Assembly: GCA_947034885.2 (NCBI GenBank)
Contig: OX344752.2
Coordinates: forward strand, 27,098,386 to 27,162,385
Reading direction: 5' to 3'
DNA length: 64,000 nt
DNA from: Thuidium tamariscinum
Lineage: Eukaryota > Streptophyta > Bryopsida > Hypnales > Thuidiaceae
Below are positions 36,969 through 47,929 of this stretch, in pieces (the first letter of the stretch is position 1; the number at the start of each line of letters is the position of its first letter). The notes beneath the pieces are model-generated. The model made no database searches. It had not been told where the DNA came from and saw only the letters and a list, made by a program, of their open reading frames with translations. Position numbers and translations under genes: made by a program.

Positions 36969-37316
36969 GGGCCGATTTTCATTAGCCCCCTAGACATCCA
37001 AGGGGTGGAGGGTGGCCTGGAAGAAACAATACAATTTACATCTTTCAGGTAGCTTTCCTAAATCCACATCCTCTGGGCTTGGCTTGTTTGTTTCTCTGGG
37101 TCTGCTTTCCAAAATCCACATTGGCTTGGATTATATCTCAATTCAAGGGTCCACTCTGTCTTCTAGCCCCTCCAAGCTTGTATTTCCTCAAGATACAACC
37201 TAGAAGCTCGATCTTGGCTTGGAGGTCTATTTGGATGTCTAGGTCCCCTGTCGATTAATGGCAAGGGCCCAGACCTATAAGGCCTAAACATCTAGGCTTC
37301 CAATGGAAACGGGCCC
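36969..37316. repeat. MITE-like element with GGGCC ends, about 348 bp
   Basis: The left end GGGCCGATTTTCATTAG and right end CCAATGGAAACGGGCCC are imperfect inverted repeats over about 32 bases. Inner words CTAGACATCCA and TAAACATCTAG also pair. Non-coding. Confidence 0.6.
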
Positions 37317-38639
37317 TAAGTAGCCATTTAGTTCTTCAATTGGAGTGAACCAATGCCCCCCCTCTTTTAGTCCCTAAGGGAAAATACTGAATTTTATTTT
37401 TATTTTTCATGCATGATCAAATTTGAAAATTTAGAACTCGTACAAATTTTACAAGGGGAAGAATAAAAGATGAATTAATTAAACACAAAATAAGGAAAGT
37501 GTTTTTAACTTGCATTCTTAAAAGAAGTTGGAAGGACAAGCAAGGGTTTGGTTCATCATACTACAACTTTCCTAGCTTCTAATTTTTTCCACCAACCTAC
37601 TCTTACAAATGAAAATACCCTCAAACCTTGAATAAATTAAGCCATTTCTTCAAACAAGTAGGTTCCATGTGTCATCTCATCATTATTAATTTAAAATGAC
37701 ATACCTTTAAAATTTGATTTAAAATTTGGCATAAAAATTCTCTCTTATTACTTCTTTGTCAAATTTGGCCTTCTTGAGTAGTGCCACATTACAAATGGTC
37801 TTGTTATACTCTAGGGTACAAAAAGGCAACAAAGTTCTTTCACTATAAAAAGAGTGAACAAAAAATTTGGTGAGATATATTGTAGAGCAATTAATTTTAT
37901 ATCTTGCAACCTCTTCTCCCTCACATAGAATCTTCAATCAATTTCAATACCAAATTTAGAATTTTCAAATTTTATTACCAAGGATAGGAAAATTCAAAAA
38001 GACACATGACAAATCCACTAGTAGCTCAAGTAAATCAATCCCCTTCCCATCCCAATTCAACCCTCAAAAAAATATTGAAATTTTTTATTGGCCATGTATA
38101 ATATAATTTGGAAAATTTGAGTTCATATTTTTAATGAAATACTCTATATTAGTTTGAGAGGATATAGAAGGCCAATTAATGTTTTTGGATTTTTTTCACA
38201 TGCACCCTCGAATGACTTGGAAAAGACAAGTGGGGGGGCTTAGGACTAGCAATTCAACACTCTAGTCCTCGCCAATCAATATTTCACTCATACGAAGTAA
38301 GAGCATCTTTTGCAACCCTCCAAGTATCCCTTCTCGTTTAAGCAATCAATTCTACTGTATGTTAAGTTCAACCTTCATTTTTGTCTCCCAAATAGCCATG
38401 GCCACTAACCCCTCTACACACTCCATATTTTCTTGGGATTAGCAAGTCATTATAATAAATGATAGGATACTTATTGCTTTTGCAAGTTCTTTGACTTGTG
38501 ATTTGTTGAAAGTATATTTTAGCAAGTCGTACTTTGGGGGATACAAGTGGCCATCCTCTAAACTCCACATCTCTCAATTGAAGGGGCCGAGATAATTGGA
38601 AGGGTGCAGAAGATGCTCTAAACTATTCCATTCCAGTTC
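37317..38639. other. AT-rich intergenic DNA, nothing recognised
   Basis: Short frames only, no repeat edges defined. Confidence 0.5.
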
Positions 38640-39012
38640 CTACTTCCTAGGCAAAGGACCGATCCCTGCATTGGCGGGGACCGGACGGGCGCCCCGACCC
38701 GTGCAGGACAACAGGGCGAATCCGACAGCAAGGTTGACGATTGGTGGGGGCGGGCTCAGGACGAGCGTCGGCTCGAGAAAGGGCCACCCGCGCTGTTGAC
38801 TGTGAGGTCCCCGCTGTAGCTGCAGCAACCGCAGAATACGGCATCATTCTTGTAATTATACCGCCCTTGCCATCGTCGTGGAAGTTGTTCACGACTGTTC
38901 TTCGTAACTTCCTCCGTGTAGACATCGACCTGAGGTCCGAACGGGTATCATCCGGGCATCAGCTCCGAAAGGGGATCGATGGCGCACCTGTACCCAATGA
39001 CGTCCATTTCTA
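38640..39012. other. GC-rich island of unknown origin
   Basis: An abrupt 370-bp block well above 50% GC in AT-rich DNA. It has open frames on both strands (plus 38741-39013, minus 38925-38647), none with a domain I recognise. Sharp edges suggest a captured or relocated piece. Confidence 0.45.
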
Positions 39013-39162
39013 AGTTAGTCGTTCATTCTAGAACATAAATGTAGCGGGATTGTGGACTGCTTATTGTTTTAGGTCAAAAGAACTAAGTTTATAGCCTAAA
39101 ATGATTAAGTGCTGTAGAAATGGATGGCATTGGGAATAGGTGTGCCATTGGGTGCCTCTCCC

Positions 39163-40090
39163 TTAACCCCTAAGTTACCAAGGCATTTTCTAGCTCTGAA
39201 ACCACTGAAAACTGCCATTTCTGCTGCAATCACTCAAGAAACCTAAAAAAAACTTTTTTCTTAGAATCTAACCATAGGATCTTGTACTTCACTTGTCTCA
39301 AATGATGTGGTAAGAATTTCATGAAGTTTGACCGTACGGATTGGAAGATATTAGCATTTGAAGTTGAAAAAAAAAGTTTTTTTCAACTGCGGCCTGCAAT
39401 TTCAGGTGACTTTGATGGCCATTTGTGGATTTTTTTTTGCACTACACACCATAAGGTTAAAATTTTTTATCTTGAACATTTGAGTTGAGAGTTGGAGAAA
39501 AAAATTTCAGAATGTCAAAACTTGATTTTCACATATAAAGAAATTGTTAAGTAGAAGTAGGTCCAAAGTTGAACAAAATACTAAATTGTTAATAGCCCTT
39601 AGATGGAATTAAAAAATCATAATACCAATGGTGGGATTGTTCTTCAAAACAAACTTAACCTTGTCAAAAAAAAAATTGAAAAAAATTGAAAATTGCATGC
39701 AAAAATGAATTCTATAAGTTGTTTTTTGAAGAAGATGCTTAGATTGCCCGAAAAACAAGATTGTCCATAACTTTTTCATTATTAGTCCAAATAGGATGAA
39801 TCAAATCTTCAAATGTAGAAAAAAACATAATATTTCAGAAAAAAAATTGAAAAAAAAAATTCATTTTTTGTGGGTTTTTTTTTCTGCCCCCCAAACTGCT
39901 TTTTTGACTTCGGATGGCAAAACTTCTGCTCCCAAGCACCGATTGAAAAAAAAATTATATTTTTATAAAGCTGATGTGATTCCCTATCTTCAAAAAAAAT
40001 TTCAAAAAATCAGGTCAAAATTTCAAGTCACACAAGCCTGCCCGAAATCCCAAGTGTCCCCCGAGGGGACTTTAGGACTTTAGGGGTTAA
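39163..40090. repeat. TTAA-ended repeat, 928 bp
   Basis: Begins TTAACCCCTAAGTTACC and ends GACTTTAGGGGTTAA. The ends are inverted over about 12 bases. The interior is rich in A runs and does not resemble the 700-bp copies, so this is a separate subfamily sharing only termini. The frame at 39796-40083 is not credible as a gene. Confidence 0.6.
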
Positions 40091-40423
40091 TTGTAAAGGA
40101 AATCCTAGTTTGGAAAGAGATGTAAGAGAAAGGTATAATTGAGGATAGTAGAAAAGAAACACGGCACCAAATTCCTATGGACCTCAATTTTGGTGCTTCA
40201 AGGAGTTTTATCTAATATTTTATTCAAACTCTAGCTTGTGGTTCTCCATTGTACACACCTTAAGATGAACTAAAATCTTTTTTTCAAATTCTGAATTCAT
40301 ATTTGCAACAAGAGACCCCAAATAATCAAGGAGTACTTGATGTGGGCTGGGAGTCAAATCATTTCTCCCTTGCAGTAAAAGTTTCCTTTATTTGTGTCAA
40401 AAAATAAAAAATAAAAAAATAAA

Positions 40424-40527
40424 ATTCAGGTAATCAAGTTCACTGCTTTGTTTTACTCCGTATAAAATTAAAAATATTCAGGTAATCAAGTTCACTGCTT
40501 TGTTTTACTCCGTATAAAATTAAAAAT
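40424..40527. repeat. Exact 52-bp tandem duplication
   Basis: The units 40424-40475 and 40476-40527 are identical, each beginning ATTCAGGTAATCAAG. A few bases of a third unit (ATTCAG) follow. Confidence 0.95.
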
Positions 40528-40900
40528 ATTCAGTCACTGCTGGCTCCTTTTGGGAAAAAGAAAAAGAAAAGACAAAGTTTGTTTGGCTGCTTGTAGTAAC
40601 CTTTCCTGGCAATGAAATTTCGTTTCATTTATTTCCAAAAGAAGGAAAAAAAAGAAAAAGACAAGGAGAAATTCAATTTGACTGCTTTCGAGGAGACCAC
40701 ACTGGTGGTAACTTACAAAGTACCTTAGAGCCACAGGCATACAACCAAATAACATTGTAAGTGTTGTGGGCCATTGATCTTCTTCTGACAATATTTTAAA
40801 ATCTAGTTTGTGGTGGTGGGTTTTGACCCAACCTTGAAAGATGGGGGAGTTGGGGGACTGATAAAATTTGGTGGCGTGGCAGTTCTCCTTGAAAACCACT

Positions 40901-41510
40901 CTAAGGTAAGAGGCTCAAAAAGTGATCATTTGAGTGCTGATGTGCCTTTTTCATGTATCTCCTGAGATGGAAATATTTTTAGTTTATTTTTCAATCCAAG
41001 AGAAATAGGTGAGGAATTGAACACAAGTCATTTCATATTTATTGAAGCATTATTGAATTAGTCATGAATTTTCAAACACAATCTGGTATAGGTCCCTATT
41101 TGTGATCATAGGCCCTTGGAAACCCATCCATGCATATTTTGAAAAAAAATGAGGGCTTGTTCAAAAACTAGCATTACAACATGTAAAATGCAATAAAAAT
41201 GGTTTCTAAAAGCATCCCTCTCTAATTTTGAAATGAATGCTTGAATTAATGACTATTTCAGATTTTTCAATACTTGTAAGATGGTACTTGAATAATGAAT
41301 TCTTATTTTGAATTAAATTAGTAAAAACCTAGCGACTTAGTTAGAAATGAACCCAATGTGGCTCTTAAACCATCCATAGAAGAAGTAAAAAAAATCTTAT
41401 CAAGGTCTATTGTAATCCACAGTTCATTTTTCCACAATTCAAGTGTCCATTTCACAGCCCCTAGTGGACGCTTGAAAATGCCCGCTCAATTTTAGAGCCC
41501 TCTCCTATAC
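40901..41510 (+). repeat. GGTAAGAGG-ended repeat, copy 1, about 610 bp
   Basis: The left end AAGGTAAGAGGCTC pairs with the right end GAGCCCTCTCCTATA. The interior matches 43725-44265 in the same orientation for about 500 bases, for example TCTGGTATAGGTCCCTATTT and AAAAACTAGCATT(A/G)CAACATG. Non-coding. Confidence 0.75.
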
Positions 41511-42160
41511 AATTTACACCACCACTACTCGTGGTTGGTTAATATGTATTTTATCTTTGCAGTAAAAAACCATTTCTACTAGTGTCAACAAAAAATAAAC
41601 CATAAATTAAAAAATAGCCAAAAAAATATAACAAAATAGGTGTTGCAATTAGAAGAGTGTCACTTTTTAGGTGCACTTACCTCAAGAACCAATTAGCTAT
41701 GGTGCTCCCTATTCACATGAAACATTGGATTAGTGAGGGAATTTATTTCCTAAGTGCCAAGCACAAAGCTGAAAAACAAAAGCAAATCCACCCTAGTTCA
41801 CCTACCAATTAAAAATTAAGAACAAAGAGGCATGACCATTGCAAACAAGAGCCAAGGGATTTTGAAGGATCATGGTGGAAGTTTTCATTATACACATTCC
41901 AAGATTATAATAGAGCTAAGTGTAAAGGAAACCCAAGTTTGAAACCCGGGTATCAAAGGGAGGTATAATTGAGAATAGTAGAAATGAAATACAACACCAA
42001 ACTCCTTTGGACCTTAGTTTTGGTGTTCCAAAGAGTTTGGTCCTGTGTTTTTTCCAAACTCCGACTCCTAGTTTGGCATTCCACTCACTTTACACTTAAC
42101 TCTAATGACTAAATGTCTCTTGGAGGGAATCAAATTTGGGGTGTTGGGGGCACTCAGGGG
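41511..42160. other. AT-rich intergenic DNA, nothing recognised
   Basis: No gene supported. The segment just before 42161 ends CACTCAGGGG, the same word that closes the TTAA-ended repeat at 32178. A further repeat end may therefore abut here. Confidence 0.4.
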
Positions 42161-42389
42161 TTAATCCCTAAACAACGAGCCGGTGGCCATGGAATTGAGG
42201 AATTTTGATACCATGGGAATCATTGGTTTACAAAAATCTATAAACACTCGTTGGAAGTCAAAGCACTATAGAAGATCTTCCTTTTCCACCCCTAATTCTG
42301 AAGATGAATGATTGCAATTATGTCCTATATAGAAAGATTCTCTCATATTCATCGACCAGAAAATGGCTTCGGTGTCGTTTAAGGGTTAA
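42161..42389 (+). repeat. TTAA-ended short repeat, 229-bp copy
   Basis: Begins TTAATCCCTAAACAACGAGC and ends GTCGTTTAAGGGTTAA. It is colinear with 22639-22872 (GAGCCGGTGGCCATGG, GGAAGTCAAAGCACTATAGA). Terminal inverted repeats of about 12 bases lie inside TTAA. Confidence 0.8.
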
Positions 42390-42547
42390 AGATGAAAGAG
42401 TTGGAAAACTAGAAAAAGAATCCCAAACACTGGCGACAACATGACAAATGGAACAATTTAGTCTCAAAGAGGCAGGGAGTGCGGAAGGAAGCATATGATG
42501 GCCTTTGCAAAGAAAATTATTTTTCACTGCCCAAAGACAAATGATAC

Positions 42548-42939
42548 TAAGGGAGAAACACCCATTTCCGTCCCTGTACCTATTCTTGGGCCATAGAGTG
42601 TCACTAAATCTGTCCATAGGCATACATTAAGGCGTCTGACAGCTGTTTAATTCTAATTTGTTGACACAGTTGTAAGACACATGTGTAGTTTTCATTCACT
42701 GACATCTGATTTCAGCAAGTGTTCGGTTTAAGGTACACCTATAGGATGGTTCCAGTGGTCTAGGGAGCCAACACTTTGAAAATTTACAGAAATTACATAC
42801 TGATTCCGAAAAATTTAATTTTTTTTTGAATATTCATGATTTTCACTCGCTAATGCTAGAAAAATATCAGTTTTAGAAAACGCTGCCTCCAACTATGCTG
42901 AATTCCTTATTCGGACGGTTTTGGGTGTTTCCACTGTAG
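42548..42939 (+). repeat. Roughly 390-bp terminal-inverted-repeat family, copy 2
   Basis: Begins TAAGGGAGAAACACCCA and ends GGGTGTTTCCACTGTAG. ATGATA occurs just outside both ends and may be a target duplication. It is highly similar to copy 3 (44534-44922). Confidence 0.85.
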
Positions 42940-43320
42940 ATGATAAAATTGTATGGAATTTTGATGAAAAATTCCATGATTCATTGGTTGAGCTCATCCG
43001 TCCAGGTGACTGAGCATCACATCTGGCTCATACAGAAGCTTGAGCACCAAGTTTCTTTGCTTAAGTTAGAGGCCAGTTGGTGGTGTTTAAATTTGAACAT
43101 CAGCTTACTTCTAAACTGGAATAAGAAGCATCATTGAAATTCAGAAAAGTTAGGTAGAACGCATTCAGGATTTCAGGCTAGTGGCATTTGGGATAATGAC
43201 AGAGTAAACCCAAAAGAGGGGGAACTGAATATCTTAATCTTGAAGGGATAAAATAACCAACATTCACAAGGGTCGCGTCTATAGTAGTACAACGAGCGGT
43301 TTGCGGAGCCCGTTTTGCCC

Positions 43321-43705
43321 CTCCCCCCTTTTATCCTAGGGAAAATGCTGGAACGTTTTATTTGCTGCTCAAATTAAAATTTGCAAAATTTGAGTTCATA
43401 TTTGCAATCAGAGACCCCAAATTAGTCTGGGGAGGTGTTTACATCCGCATAAACATGGCACAAACTAGGGGACCCTTGTGTGGAGCTCCGCAAATGGCTC
43501 ATCACACTACTTTAGACAAAACCTGTTTGTGGAGCTCCAAGCAAGGGTAAAAGTAAAAAAAAGAGTCCCCTAGTTGGTGCCATATGTAAACACCTCCTAA
43601 GTTTAATTTGGGGTCTCTGATTGCAAATATGAACTCAGAATTTGCAAATTTTAATTTGCGCAACAAATAAATCGTTCCAGCATTTTCCCCAGGATAAGGG
43701 GGTGG
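43321..43705. repeat. Long foldback: arms of about 150 bp
   Basis: The left arm (43321-43477) and right arm (43562-43705) are inverted copies with scattered mismatches. Shared words include AAAATGCTGGAACG, CAATCAGAGACCCCAAATTA and AGGTGTTTACAT. The 85-bp centre has two GGAGCTCC words. The transcript of this region could form a long hairpin. Confidence 0.8.
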
Positions 43706-43728
43706 GGTGGGGGGGGTGGGGTGGGGTA
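43698..43728 (+). other. G-run tract with G-quadruplex potential
   Basis: At least four runs of four or more G separated by single T bases occur on the plus strand between the foldback arm and the next repeat. This pattern can form a G-quadruplex. No function is implied. Confidence 0.6.
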
Positions 43729-44265
43729 AGAGGCCCAGAAACCGCTCATGTAAGGGCTGGTCTGCCTTTATCATGTATTTTTGTAGATGGGAATTTTTTT
43801 TCTCATTTTTTAGTGAAAGAAAAATAAACGAGGAATCTAATACAAGTCGTTTCATAATTTTCGGAGCATTTATGAATTACTTATGAATTTTCAAATGAAA
43901 TCTGGTATAGGTCCCTATTTGTGATTCATAGGCCATGGAAGCCCACACATGCTTAGTTTAAAAAAAAATTGGTTTTGTTCAAAAACTAGCATTGCAACAT
44001 GTAAAAAGTAATAGAAATGGTTTATAAATGTGATCCTTTCTAAAACTAAAATGAATATTTGGATCAATCATTATTTCAAATGTTATAACATTTGTTAAAA
44101 GGTAGTTGGACTACCAATTCATTTTCTGAATATAATTAGTAGACACCTATCCACTTAGTTAGGAAAGAACTCATTCTCACTCTTAAACCATCCATTGAAG
44201 AAGTATGATATAAACCAAATCTTATCATGCTATGATGTAATTGTTTTAGAGCCCTCTCTTATATT
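43725..44265 (+). repeat. GGTAAGAGG-ended repeat, copy 2, about 540 bp
   Basis: Begins GGTAAGAGGCCCAGAAACCG and ends AGAGCCCTCTCTTATA. It is colinear with 40901-41510 over about 500 bases. Non-coding. Confidence 0.75.
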
Positions 44266-44533
44266 CTCATGTTAAACAATTTTTTCAAGTACCAAGTCTA
44301 GTTATTTTATCTATTTTTTACTCTAAATAGAAATTTTACACAAAATTGAAATTTTCCAAATTTTTTCACTAGATTTTTGACTGATGTTTTCAAATTGCAA
44401 CTAGGTTTTTCCCCAATTCCACTAGCTCACTTCAAACTAGGCACCTGTTTTTCCAAAACAATTAGAGAATACAAATTGTTTTCATTTTAGGTTTGATGTT
44501 ATTTTCAGAAAAATCTTTGCAATCATATAGTCA

Positions 44534-44922
44534 TAAGGGAGAAACACCCATTTCCGTCCCTATACCTATTCCTGGACCCTAGAGTGTCACTCAATCTATT
44601 TATAAGCATTCATTAAAGTATCCAACAAATGTTTAATTTCAATTTGATGACGTAGTTGTAAGACACATGTATAGTTTTCATTCACTGACAACTGATTTCA
44701 ACAGAGTTCAGTTTAGGGTACACCTATAGGACGGTTACAGTGGTCTAGGGAGCCAACACTTTGAAATTTATAGAAATTACATACTGATTCGGAAAAATTT
44801 AATTTTTTTTGAATATTCATGATTTTCACTCGCTAATACTAGAAAAGTATCATTTTCAGAAAAAGATGCCTCCAGCTATGCTGAATTCCTTATTTGGACG
44901 GTTTTGGGTGTTTCCACCGTAG
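44534..44922 (+). repeat. Roughly 390-bp terminal-inverted-repeat family, copy 3
   Basis: Begins TAAGGGAGAAACACCCA and ends GGGTGTTTCCACCGTAG. TAGTCA occurs at both edges (44529-44534 and 44920-44925) and may be part of the target duplication. Closest to copy 2. Confidence 0.85.
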
Positions 44923-44978
44923 TCAAACATATTGGGAATTTGCAAAATATTTTACCCCATTCTTTTGAAACACATGTA

Positions 44979-45291
44979 AGGTAGGAGGTCCATAAACCGC
45001 TCATCTAAGAGCTGAAGCTGACTTTTGGGGAGGTAGAACTTCTTAAAATATTTTTCAGTAAATTTTCCTTGAAAGGCAAGAGAAATTGGCATCTAACCCA
45101 AGTTGTTTCATATTTTTTGAAGCTTTGTAGAATTAGTTATGAATTTCCGAAGCTGCAGAAAAGTGCATTTTTGTGGGCTCTAAAACCGACCACCTCCTCA
45201 AATGCACACCTCTTGTACATTGGAAAGTGAAAAATGTACCTCTAGAGCTTGATTGGTTTTAGAGCCCGCTCCATTTTAGGACCTCCTACCT
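44979..45291 (+). repeat. GGTAGGAGGTCC-ended repeat, about 313 bp
   Basis: The left end AAGGTAGGAGGTCC and right end GGACCTCCTACCTT are exact inverted repeats of 13 or more bases. The interior matches the other GGTARGAGG-ended copies (AACCGCTCAT; TTTTAGAGCCCGCTC at the right). It is a shorter relative of 40901 and 43725. Confidence 0.8.
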
Positions 45292-45474
45292 TAGTGTTAA
45301 TTTTCTGTTGGCTCGTGTGGCTCATGTGAAGAAAGCAATTTTCATGAAAGACTCTTTGATGGTACACACAGCCCAACATTGATTGTCACCTCAGGAAAGA
45401 GCTTTGATATGTCAAAAGAGGGAAAAGGAACTGAAAGAGTCTGCTTTCAATTGATATTCTGTGCTCGTAAGGAA

Positions 45475-45840
45475 GTAGGTCCATAAAGTGGCCATTTGAG
45501 AGCTTGGAATTAATTTGGGGAGGTTATTCTTCTTAAAATAAATTTTAGTAAATTTTCCTTGAAAGACAAATGGAATGGAATTGGCAACTAAGGTGGGAAC
45601 ACCCATTCCCGTTCATGTTTCCAAAACCGTCCATATGTAGCAGGGGTGCACATTTTTCTTTGGAAAATGTGCACCCCTGCTACATATGGACGGTTTTGGA
45701 AACATGAACGGGAATGGGTGTTTTGCCCTTAACTCAAGTTGCTTCATATTTTCTGGAGCTTGATGAAATTAATTATGAATTTTTGAAGTTGAGTGTCAAT
45801 TTTTGAAGCTTATGAGAAAAATGAGTTACTCCAGTTGGTT
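45475..45840 (+). repeat. Partial relative of 44979-45291, split by a hairpin insertion
   Basis: Colinear with 44984-45170 (GTCCATAAA, GGGGAGGT, TAAATTTTCCTTGAAAG, AAGTTG(C/T)TTCATATTTT). The match is interrupted by the 138-bp hairpin at 45592-45729. The right end is unclear. Confidence 0.7.
45592..45729. mobile_element. Tourist-type hairpin MITE, 138 bp, TAA target duplication
   Basis: Arms of 59 bp (45598-45656 and 45664-45722) are exact reverse complements around a 7-base loop. TAA flanks both sides (45589-45591 and 45730-45732). The paralogous repeat at 44979-45291 has the uninterrupted site (GGCATCTAACCCAAGTTG), which confirms insertion. The end word ACACCCATT(C/T)CCGT links it to the 390-bp family. 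TAA and short size fit the PIF/Harbinger (Tourist) class. Confidence 0.93.
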
Positions 45841-47690
45841 GATACATGTCAAACATAAAATAAAGTAAACAATAAGATCAGGATTTGTCATTTTCTTTAC
45901 TAAAAAATCCATATGCAAAGGGTGATTGAGCTTTGATCTTCAATAACTTTTGAATACCAGTGCTACATTCAAACACGACTTATGGACTTCATTTAGTTTC
46001 AACTATAATTTATCCTTGCGTGATTCAAAAGTCAAGCATGGGGTAGTTTATTTTATGTGGTTCAAAGCTATAGAACATATAATAATAGTTTCAAGCTCTA
46101 CACTCAACAAATTTCTAAGTTTCTAGTCTCAAACAACAAAATAAACAATTATTTTTCAATCGATTTATCTTTAAATCACATGCAAATTCAACATCCAATA
46201 AGGCAAAGTGACTTACAATCAACATTTAAACATTAAACATTCTAATTTGGTAACATAGGCAACCACACTTCATAAGCCCTTGTTATGACAAAATTTCAAC
46301 TAATCTACTTCAATAAGACAATGACATTCAAAATTGATAACCAATATTTCTCACTCAAGCTTTTAGAGGCAAAAACAATCATAGATACATCAACTTATAG
46401 CCATTAACTCTAGATCAAAATCAACCAAGGGATGGTTGCAATATCAAGAGACTTGTAGTACATTATAATGTGTGACAACTCTGTTGTGAACCACATTGTA
46501 ATTTATCACTAGTCATCTTTACATGACATGGAAAGACAACACCCTACAGTACTAAAATGAGAGAGTCTTCAAAAATGGGTTGCTTTTTGTAAATACATTT
46601 ATAAGCTTGGTAATCAACATTCTATTCTGAAAAAATAAAAATAAATAAAACCAACTTGGTCTAGACTCACATGATCTCTCATAGCAATGGGTGAAAAGGA
46701 TTTTTCATATTTGTTTCATTTATACTTTAATTGGAAATAATTGATAGAAAATTTTTAACTTCAACAAAATTTCAACTACCCTTATTTGTATACATGCTAA
46801 AATCTTCATGACTTATTCCTTTTTTTTATTGTATCACTTGGGCTTAATAAGTTTTGATTGCTAAATTTTACCATCTAATCTTGACATAGAATATACAACT
46901 TGAACCATATTCAAAACTCCTTGTTCTTTTTATTCATGATACTATCTTATATAGTTATTACTATATCTTTTTGACATTCACACTAATTTATATCATAATA
47001 CTACTTACAATAATAATTGAATGATTAAATTTTTTTTAATCTATTTAGATGAAGTTTAGTGTAGACAATTTCACTCCTATACAAATATAAAGTTTGTATT
47101 CTAGTATTGAAGAAAGTCCTTGGAGTGATGTTTTATCCAAATAACCTTACAAAAACATGGTCTATTTATGATCAATTTGATCAAATTGAGGTATGAAAAG
47201 TACAAGATATAATTAAAAAATACTAGAAGTAATATGGCTACTAATTAAAAGGTTAATTTCTTCTTCTTTGGTTAGCTAATCCCTTAGACATTTAGTTAGA
47301 TCTAGATTTGTACCAACAATTGAATAGTTTTCCTTTACTACATATTAAACTTTAGCAACCCTTCTTGACTAGAAAAGTCTCCAAATCCATACTATACAAT
47401 CAATCGCGTAGGTCAAAACAAGTCAACTTTTTGATAATGTGTTAAATTTCCTTCCTTGCATTCTAAAGAAAGGTAGGAAAGATTATTTTTTGAGTTCATT
47501 TGAAAATTCATAATAGATAATAGAAGTATTCCAATTTTTTTATGACATAAGCACAATCTTCTACAATGAAATTGTCAACCAATCTTTTTAGTTACGTATT
47601 AAGTTAGGAGAAGTATGGAAGAAGAACTCCAACCATTCAATATGATTGATGTACATACGTGCAGAATCTTTTCATTTAACCTTTACATAC
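45841..47690. other. AT-rich intergenic DNA, nothing recognised
   Basis: Very AT-rich with no supported gene or repeat boundary. Confidence 0.5.
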
Positions 47691-47908
47691 ATGAGTTGTT
47701 GACCATAGAAATCATCTCTTTAGTTGCTGTGTGATCATTGGTTAAAATATTAGCAAAAGTACTCATTGGAAGTCAAACCACTATAGAAAAACTCCCTTTT
47801 CCCAACAAAAACTTGAAGATGAATAGTTTCACTTCTGTCCTTGTTACTAGAAATTTTCTCTATCATCCATCACACGGAAAAACGTCCTCATCGGTGTTTA
47901 AGGGTTAC
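47691..47908 (+). repeat. Decayed copy of the TTAA-ended short repeat
   Basis: Shares CATTGGAAGTCAAACCACTATAGA, ATGAATAG and GGTGTTTAAGGGTTA with 42161-42389 and 22639-22872. The left TTAACCC end is not recognisable, and the right TTAA has become TTAC. Confidence 0.6.
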
Positions 47909-47929
47909 TAAGGTCCCACGAGTAACTCT

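Noticed and set aside
38647-39013. Overlapping frames on both strands of the GC-rich island
   Set aside because: GC-rich DNA has few stop codons in every frame. Neither translation shows a domain, so no gene is called.
39796-40083. 95-codon Lys-rich frame
   Set aside because: Produced by A runs inside a TTAA-ended non-coding repeat.
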